From positions 310,001 to 374,000 of the forward strand of contig BLAL01000295.1 of NCBI GenBank assembly GCA_015698045.1: DNA of 64,000 bases. The letters are read 5' to 3'. Positions 57,540 to 64,000 of this stretch are shown one piece after another (position 1 is the first letter of the stretch; every line of letters begins with the position of its first letter). The position numbers and the translations under genes were made by a program. The DNA comes from Rhizophagus clarus. Lineage: Eukaryota > Glomeromycota > Glomeromycetes > Glomerales > Glomeraceae. Under the pieces are notes generated by a model. That model searched no databases. It had not been told where the DNA came from and saw nothing but the letters and a program-made list of their open reading frames with translations.

Positions 57540-59650
57540 CAAGAAAAAGTTATAATATTGAAAGCACTCTTAAATCGATTAGTCGAATCGGAAACTCGTC
57601 AAAAGATTACGGGAAATTCTAGTTTTATTAAAGCAATCTTCCAGATCGTCATATGGTCTCATAGACTCCAAACTGACGTCAACTCTGATCTTGTGCAATC
57701 GTCGATGTTGAATTTATTACTTTTCACTAAGAAGAATGCCCTTCCTACAAAGGGACCAAAATATGACTCCCAACAATCACAATTAACAATAGCGGACAAT
57801 GATGGCAAACTTTTTAAATTGGAATGCCCACGAGTGTAAAGTATTAAAAAATATCATCCTCATCACCTACTTTTTCGCGCTCTCCATCAAACATTGTTTT
57901 GGCTCACTGTTGTTGACTTTAGCCACTCACATTGATGACTTTATATATGAAGTTGAGAAGAGTTTGCAAAATAAATTGGGCAAAATGAATCGCCAGCAGG
58001 TGTACTCGATCCATTGATGATGCAGACAGATGCATCTTCAAGATTAAGTTTAATTTGATCATCGCCTCTCTTACGAGTTACCGGCATGTTCCTAATGGTA
58101 TTTCGCGTCAGCATGAATATCGTGTAATTTTTTTCCATATCAACTTCAAATACATTCGATTTAAGAACATGAAAAGAGACAATAAATGTTCGAAGTGTTG
58201 ATGGTTGGCTTCTATTTCACTATAATATTTAAAATTCAATGACGTAGAATACTATCCTTTTTTGATGCATTTGTCATTAACTACAACCAGATATATGGGC
58301 ATATTAAAGTTCTTTCACTGCTCGATTCATTTTGTTTCTCAATTTGATCAGCCCTAGTTTTGAAAGTTCTTCCAGTAAATATCGGTGCCAGGAATTTCAT
58401 CAAATGATGTGTGTCAGGATAGCTCGAAGAACAGGTGTCAGATAATGAATCTTATTAATCCACTCACTATAGTAATCCTCAAGTTGATAGTATTCTTTTC
58501 CGCAATTGAAAGAAGCTGTCATTTCCAAAATTTGCTTCTTGTAAAGCTAATTCAAGTGCCCCCAATGCTCTACCATTCCCACACATATTGTTTATTAACA
58601 TCACGTGAAGTGGTGTATCTTTAAGGATTAGCTTTCCATCTCTTTTTGGAGGATCTAAAGAACGAATTGAAAGGAAAATTCGCTTTCAATGAGAAAGTGC
58701 AACCATTTCATGGAATGGACGTGCTAAAGTTGCTGTGCAACATGCAATAACAAAGGGTGAATCTTTATTTGTGACAAGAATGGATATCTCTGTCATTAAA
58801 GAATAGAATAATGATTCCTTCTTCATGCCATCATTTTGATTAATTAGAGCAGTTTGCAATCCATCAACAATGAGGATCACGGACAGTTCCTTTAATTTTA
58901 CTTCTTTTGTTTAGCACATAAGAACATCAACAATTGAAAGGGTTTGAATTTAGGTCCAGTGAAGGTCTTGATTCTGAAGTATAGCGTTCGTTTAGCAATT
59001 GCAACATTTGCATTTGATTCTTCAGACGTGTTGATTCTTGTACCATTTTCTAAAGAGATGTTGAACATGAGTGCTTCTAGCAAACGAGATCCCAGCTCTG
59101 GATCATTTGCGAATATTTTACGAAGTATTTTAGGAAACTCAGTAGCATTACGAGATTTACCACATCCGGGCACCAGATACCATAAAAAAGATTGGTGTGT
59201 TTATTTTTTCACGTTTATTTTCTTTGAACACGTCATATAGCCCGAACATTCGTTCTAATTTTTCTTCCAACTCAGGTGATTCTAAGTCCATCAGAGTGTT
59301 GTAGGAGGTTGTTCTAAATCTAAAGGAATGTTATTAAAATCAAGCCTTAAATATAGAAACAAGCTAGTTAATAAAAAAGATCCCAAATTTCTTGTTCGGG
59401 AGGTAAAACATAGGGAGACACTTACCAGTAGGAGTGATGGTGGTGATGATGTGGACTTTCTCCGCATATTCATCATCTCGATTATCAGCTCGATCCAATT
59501 CATCTCTAAAGTATTTTTTAAACAGCTTGAGAAGTTCCATTTCTTCCTTTTTAAGATTATTTTCAACGTCGTCCTCGGTAGAAATATTTTGATCTTCAAT
59601 TTGTTTTCCAAAGTTTCATGTCGTCGAAATTAGCAACATTTTCATTCCAC
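57540..59650 (-). pseudogene. Crinkler-family NTPase gene, fossil
   Basis: Minus-strand remains of a Crinkler (CRN)-type gene. Recognisable in order are an acidic, lysine-rich N-terminal part, a P-loop region (PGCGKSR), an NTPase core (ILIVDGLQ, FVIACCTAT, CGNGRALGALELALQ) and a C-terminal part (INGSSTPAGDSFC, ESYFGPFVGRAFFL). At least one intron-like boundary remains. The gene is broken, with at least five interruptions, so it is not coding as it stands. The age is moderate, since long stretches still read well. CRN proteins are known from oomycetes and glomeromycotan fungi as a mixed family of effectors and NTPase-like proteins. Plus-strand open frames over it are shadows. Confidence 0.75.
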
Positions 59651-61345
59651 AAATATAATCCCTGAGAAGCGAGACTGTGAATTTATTTAAAGAAGTATTT
59701 TGATTTCCAAGAATGACGAACTTTCTATCATTGTCTGAGAAATAGTAATTGTAACTATACTGTTGATGAATGATGCTTAGATCAAACAATTAAACGACAT
59801 TTTAATTTCGATGATATTGCTAATAAACGCGACAGAATACATCGTGATATTATTCTTTCATAAACTTTTTGTGGCCTGTAGTGACGTGATACAGCAAATA
59901 ATATAGATACTTCCATAAATTAACAAGCATAGTAAAAAGTAATTTATCAGTATTAATGCTTATGGTGCTGATGCATTAAGGTTTGGGATTTGACATGAAA
60001 AAATTGGTCAATGCGGTTTTATCATTACTTGCGAGCGGTTCTCCGATTCTCGGCTGTATTTATTAAAAAGAATGAATTAAATATTACGTAATTTTTAGGT
60101 TGTACAATTAACCGTATTTGACTAATTAACCGTATTTGACTAATCAGAGTGATTAATAAAGCGCAGTAACGTTTGTAACCCGACCACTCAAGCCTCTCTG
60201 AGTAAAATGGTTTCGGTCGTTGATGAGATGATGAAATATCAAACGAACTTTTAGATGTGAAATCAAAATAAAATGAAAGAGATAGTTGAAGTGATCTTTA
60301 TCACATGCAAAACAATACATCTACATTATAGAATAATTATATTATAATCCGCGTTTTTCCATCCTAAGAACTTTAATTATAATCACAGTTTAAAATTACT
60401 TCTCCATTCTCTCCTGGTTTTCCACCTGAAATTCCGTCAGCAAAGTTAAGTATGGTTACACTTCTATAAAGTAATATTTTTGTGTTATTTTTAGCTTGTG
60501 AAAAAAAAATCGGGAGGATACGAAGGGTGTCGAATGCTGTTAAAAGGATTATCTAAATGACCTGGTAGATTTACAAAAAGAAAATCGTCCATTTTTTATT
60601 TCATTCTGACAAACAATATCTTGTGACCGCAGCATAGAATTTTTACTTAATTTTATATTATCTAAAGCCATGCGTAAAGAATAAAAAATAAATCTCAGTT
60701 TTTTTGTATAATTACAAGTATCCATTACTATCTAACATGTGTTGCCCTATAAAACCGTATTTTTAGGGGTGCAGGCTTTTGAATTCTTTATTTTTTAAAC
60801 GTTACGTCAGTAGCGTCACATTGTCATATGACGTGGTAAATGACTTTTACCATAGACTCTAGGTAAAATCACATCATTAAACGAGGAAGAAGAGCAAAGG
60901 AATAATAATGAAATGATAATCTATTGGCACATACTCTGATTTTGTAGATTACAAGATAGAGAAAATGGAATATAAAAGGTAAAAAATATATAACTTACTA
61001 ATGAAAAGGATAATTAAATTTTAGATTATAAAGTGAATTACTCAATCACTGGAAACCTTTATGACTATCGAAAGTCTGCACCCCCTAATGAAGACGTTTA
61101 TCGATTCTCTATCAAGGAATGAGGGCAAGGAGATTGGCGTTCTTGCGCGACAGAATGCATCGGTTATCATCTTTTATTCGTTAATAATTCGCGGAACGTA
61201 TCACATAACTTACTCGTCTTTTAACCAATGAAATTATGTTAAACAAACTTGTTTCATATGATTTGTTGAAAAATTTTATCTAAAAGACGATCTACAAATT
61301 ATATATAATCCACTCCTTTTTTCATTTTCACTCCTCCATTCAAAA
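59651..61345. other. Intergenic
   Basis: It includes a doubled TTAACCGTATTTGACTAA at 60110-60145 and, on the minus strand near 60411-60500, a short open stretch with ISGGKPGENGEV that could be a stray exon but stands alone. The probable promoter of the SPX gene occupies the last few hundred bases. Confidence 0.4.
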
Positions 61346-63586
61346 ATGAAATTCGGAAAATATTTGCGAGGACGTAAGGAAAATTTTCCTATAGAATGGA
61401 GGGAATACTCTATAGATTATGATTCGTTAAAATTATATATTAAAACCGATATAATACCAAATACGTTAAAGTTAAATTTAAGTCAAATGACATGGAAACC
61501 GACTGATTCGAACGAATTACATTTTATTGATTTGGTTTCTTCGAGATTATCAACTTTACAAGTTAAGACAACGGAATTTTTAGTAAAATTGGATAGTGAA
61601 ATACAAAAAGTCTCAAATTTTTTCGTTAAAGAATCAAATTCACTAATAAAGAAAGGTGAGGAACAGAACGTGGATACTCTTAGCGAAAATGAAGCAAGTA
61701 AAATGTTGGAATCTATTATTACATTAGAAAAATTTGTTTTTTTAAGTTATACGGGTTTAGTAAAAATATTAAAAAAGCACGATAAACATTCAGGATTAAA
61801 CATTGGTGAAGCTTATCTTTATAGAATTGCCTCACTTACTCTAACAAAATCAGATTCACTCTTAATTTTAAAAAAATCTTTAATGAAAAAAGTTGTACAA
61901 GATTTTTCTCCAATTGCATCAACAACAATTATTAATAATGGAACTAAATTAGAAAATAATTCTACAGCAATTTCTTCATCAAAAAGATCTTCAACTTCAT
62001 TAGGGACTACAACTTTACCTACACTTTTATCAAAAATTCCTCAATCTACCACTTCGCCAACAAATACAAAAAAAGATTCGTTTCCACCATTAGATCTATT
62101 ACCTCATCAAAAAGTTCTCGTTTCAATTACTGGTCCGCATGGAACTGATATTATAGGATGTGTTTTGGAATGTATGGCTAATCATGATTGTGAAATTGAA
62201 GATTTTATGTTATCAAGATTATATCATGATGTTACTTTTGGAGTATTAATTACGTTAAGATCTAATGATATAGATTTATTCAAAGATTTAGCTGAAGCAT
62301 CTAGAAAATGGGATGGTACTTTATCCTTTGATGTTCATGATGATAATCGAACACATTATACTTTTCCAATTGAAGATGCCCCTTATGAAAATCGTATAAA
62401 ATATACCGCTACCGTATTAAATCAAAAAGGCTTATCTCCACAATTTTTAAATGATTGGACAAAATTTTTATTAAAAGAAAAAATTTCAATAGAAAAAATG
62501 CAAAGACTAAACGAAGGAAAATTATCTTGTGTTGATTATAAATTATCCATACCAAACAATATAGAATTTGAACGATTAAGACAAGAATTATTCGCTCTTA
62601 GTACTTCTCATAGTACTGACGTTGCTTTACAACTTTACGATGTTTTTAGAAAACATAAAAGATTAGTAGTATTTGATATGGATTCTACTCTTATTCAACA
62701 AGAAGTTATTGATGAAATTGCTAGACATGCTGGTGTTGTTAAAGAAGTTGCTGGCATAACTGAATTGGCTATGAATGGCGAAATAGATTTTAAAGAATCT
62801 CTTAGACGTCGTGTTGCTCTTCTTAAAGGAACTCCTGTAGAAGTATTACAAACTATTAAAGAGAATTTAATTTTCACTGATGGTGCTCATTTCCTCTGCA
62901 AAGCACTGAAGAAAATTGGTTTTAAACTGGCCGTGATCTCTGGTAAGTATTAATTTTTCTTTAGTTGGTGCGATTATTTAAGGTCAGAACTTGAGCTGGT
63001 TTTTTTCAAATTTTTTTTTTTTTAGGTGGGTTTATTCCTTTAGCAAGGCATGTTAAAAATGAACTTGGATTAGATTACGCTTTCGCAAATCAAGTGAGTT
63101 AAATGTATTATTACACATAAAAAACTTTTTTTTTTTTTTAAAAAAAAAAAAAATCGATCGCATATTAACAATTAAATTTTTAATTAAGCTCAAAGTTTCA
63201 TCAGATGGATTAACATTTACCGGTGAAACAGTTGGACCAATAGTTGATGCTGAACGTAAAGCTGAATTACTTGAAGTTATTGCTCAAGCTGAAAACGTTA
63301 CATTGGATCAAGTTATTGCTGTAGGTGATGGTGCTAATGATTTATTAATGTTGGCTAAAGCTGGTTTGGGGATTGCTTTTAATGCCAAACCAAGGGTACA
63401 GGAAAAGGTAATTACTTGAACTTTCCTCGGAAACATCTTTAAAGAATCACTGTACTAATTTACTTATCTTTCTCCCCAAATGCAATTAATTAGGCACGAG
63501 CAAGAATTAATCAAAAGAGCTTAAGATATGTTTTATATCTATTAGGTTATACCGATGAAGATTCTAAGCAATTATTTGATTCTTAA
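61346..63586 (+). CDS. SPX-ACT-phosphoserine phosphatase fusion
   Basis: Exons 61346-62942, 63026-63093, 63189-63407 and 63494-63586 join by GT-AG introns to 658 residues. Residues 1-165 are an SPX domain: MKFGKYLRGRKENFPIEW, DYDSLKLYIK, and the lysine-rich hallmark GLVKILKKHDKHSG. A Ser/Thr/Asn-rich linker (~190-250) leads to two ACT-like regulatory domains (~252-415; KVLVSITGPHGTDIIG). The SerB-type HAD phosphatase (~438-658) has DMDST at 444-448 (nucleophile and acid), VISGG at 531-534, the lysine region AERKAELL at 576-583 and GDGANDLL at 601-608. The enzyme hydrolyses phosphoserine to serine, the last step of serine synthesis. SPX domains bind inositol pyrophosphates to report phosphate status, so phosphate control of serine output is a reasonable inference. 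Domains are contiguous in exon 1, so this is not a gene-merging artefact between exons. Confidence 0.95.
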
Positions 63587-63772
63587 AAAAGAGACTTTTT
63601 TTTTATTTAAGTAATTTTAATAATATTGTATTTTATAATTCTTATTTACTAAATAAAATTCCGTCATTATTGTGAATAACGATGATGTAAACTTAACTAA
63701 TTATTTTAAATGATTGTTAATATTAGTAACAGTCCATTGTGATGCTGCTATATTAGTCCATCCGGTCTTGTA
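63587..63772. other. 3' region of the SPX gene
   Basis: AATAAA at about 63651, some 65 bases after the stop, is a plausible polyadenylation signal. Confidence 0.5.
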
Positions 63773-63970
63773 TTAATTAGTTGGAACCTCGGGGGTGAGC
63801 CAATGCAAATATTTTGATTTCTTGGACAATAATGATTCTCGAAATATTATATCTGCATCAAAATTGTGTACCATAACTTCCAATATTCTCAAAATATCTA
63901 TTGAATCACCAGAATGAAAGGAAAGATTAAGATCTCTTGAATTATTTAATTTATTTTTCAAAGATTTCAT
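63773..63970 (-). CDS. Partial hypothetical gene at right edge
   Basis: An open frame of 65 codons in protein-like sequence (DLNLSFHSGDSIDILRILEV, FDADIIFRESLLSKK) ends at 63773, convergent with the SPX gene. The true start is probably in an upstream exon beyond the window or just before an AG near 63977. I do not recognise it. Confidence 0.3.
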   Translation of the reverse strand: MKSLKNKLNNSRDLNLSFHSGDSIDILRILEVMVHNFDADIIFRESLLSKKSKYLHWLTPEVPTN

Positions 63971-64000
63971 TAACTATCGTCATCGAATTCTTTTGCTAAT

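Noticed and set aside
57534-59633. Plus-strand open frames over the Crinkler fossil
   Set aside because: They lie opposite clearly protein-like minus-strand sequence and show no family likeness themselves.
60411-60500. Minus-strand stretch ISGGKPGENGEV as a collagen-like exon
   Set aside because: Only ~35 codons, no neighbouring exon could be found.

Overview
The window is AT-rich, short-intron fungal DNA. Expanded families of Sel1-repeat and BTB-BACK-TLDc genes, a Crinkler-type fossil, a kinase fossil and many small inverted-repeat transposons point to an arbuscular mycorrhizal fungus of the Rhizophagus type (inference from gene families and composition; no database was searched). I found no rRNA or tRNA gene and nothing prokaryotic.

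Layout. 1-981 is a hairpin-rich satellite ending like a Helitron 3' end. 3316-4821 is a BTB-BACK-TLDc gene. 7056-8369 (minus) and 13855-15153 (plus) are Sel1-repeat genes. Between them, at 12034-12335, lies a small two-exon gene for a 71-residue secreted precursor with two Kex2-type KR sites and a C-terminus resembling plant CEP (less well CLE) peptide hormones. 15154-19240 holds Sel1 relics, a tandem duplication and two MITEs. BTB-TLDc paralogues lie at 19240-20867 and 36887-38427. Sel1 genes on the minus strand lie at 26683-28104, 41758-43030 (frameshifted), 44119-45636 and 46799-48950 (two exons, 14 repeats). 29500-31270 is a Sel1 relic split by a 1.38-kb DNA element. 31387-32733 is a 19-bp purine minisatellite. 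34732-35578 is a damaged multi-membrane-span gene. 53417-55666 is a TPR-SET methyltransferase gene. 57540-59650 is a Crinkler-family fossil. 61346-63586 is a four-exon gene joining an SPX phosphate-sensing domain to an ACT-phosphoserine phosphatase.

The first ~50 kb is a fast-changing accessory region. Two blocks in the same order and orientation (Sel1 plus, BTB-TLDc minus) at about 12990-20870 and 28975-38430 look like one ancient block duplication later altered by deletion and transposons. The right end (53-64 kb) carries ordinary single genes around the Crinkler fossil.

The two observations I would follow first are the candidate host-hormone-like peptide precursor and the SPX-phosphoserine phosphatase fusion, which would tie phosphate or inositol-pyrophosphate status directly to serine synthesis in an organism whose trade with plants is phosphate.
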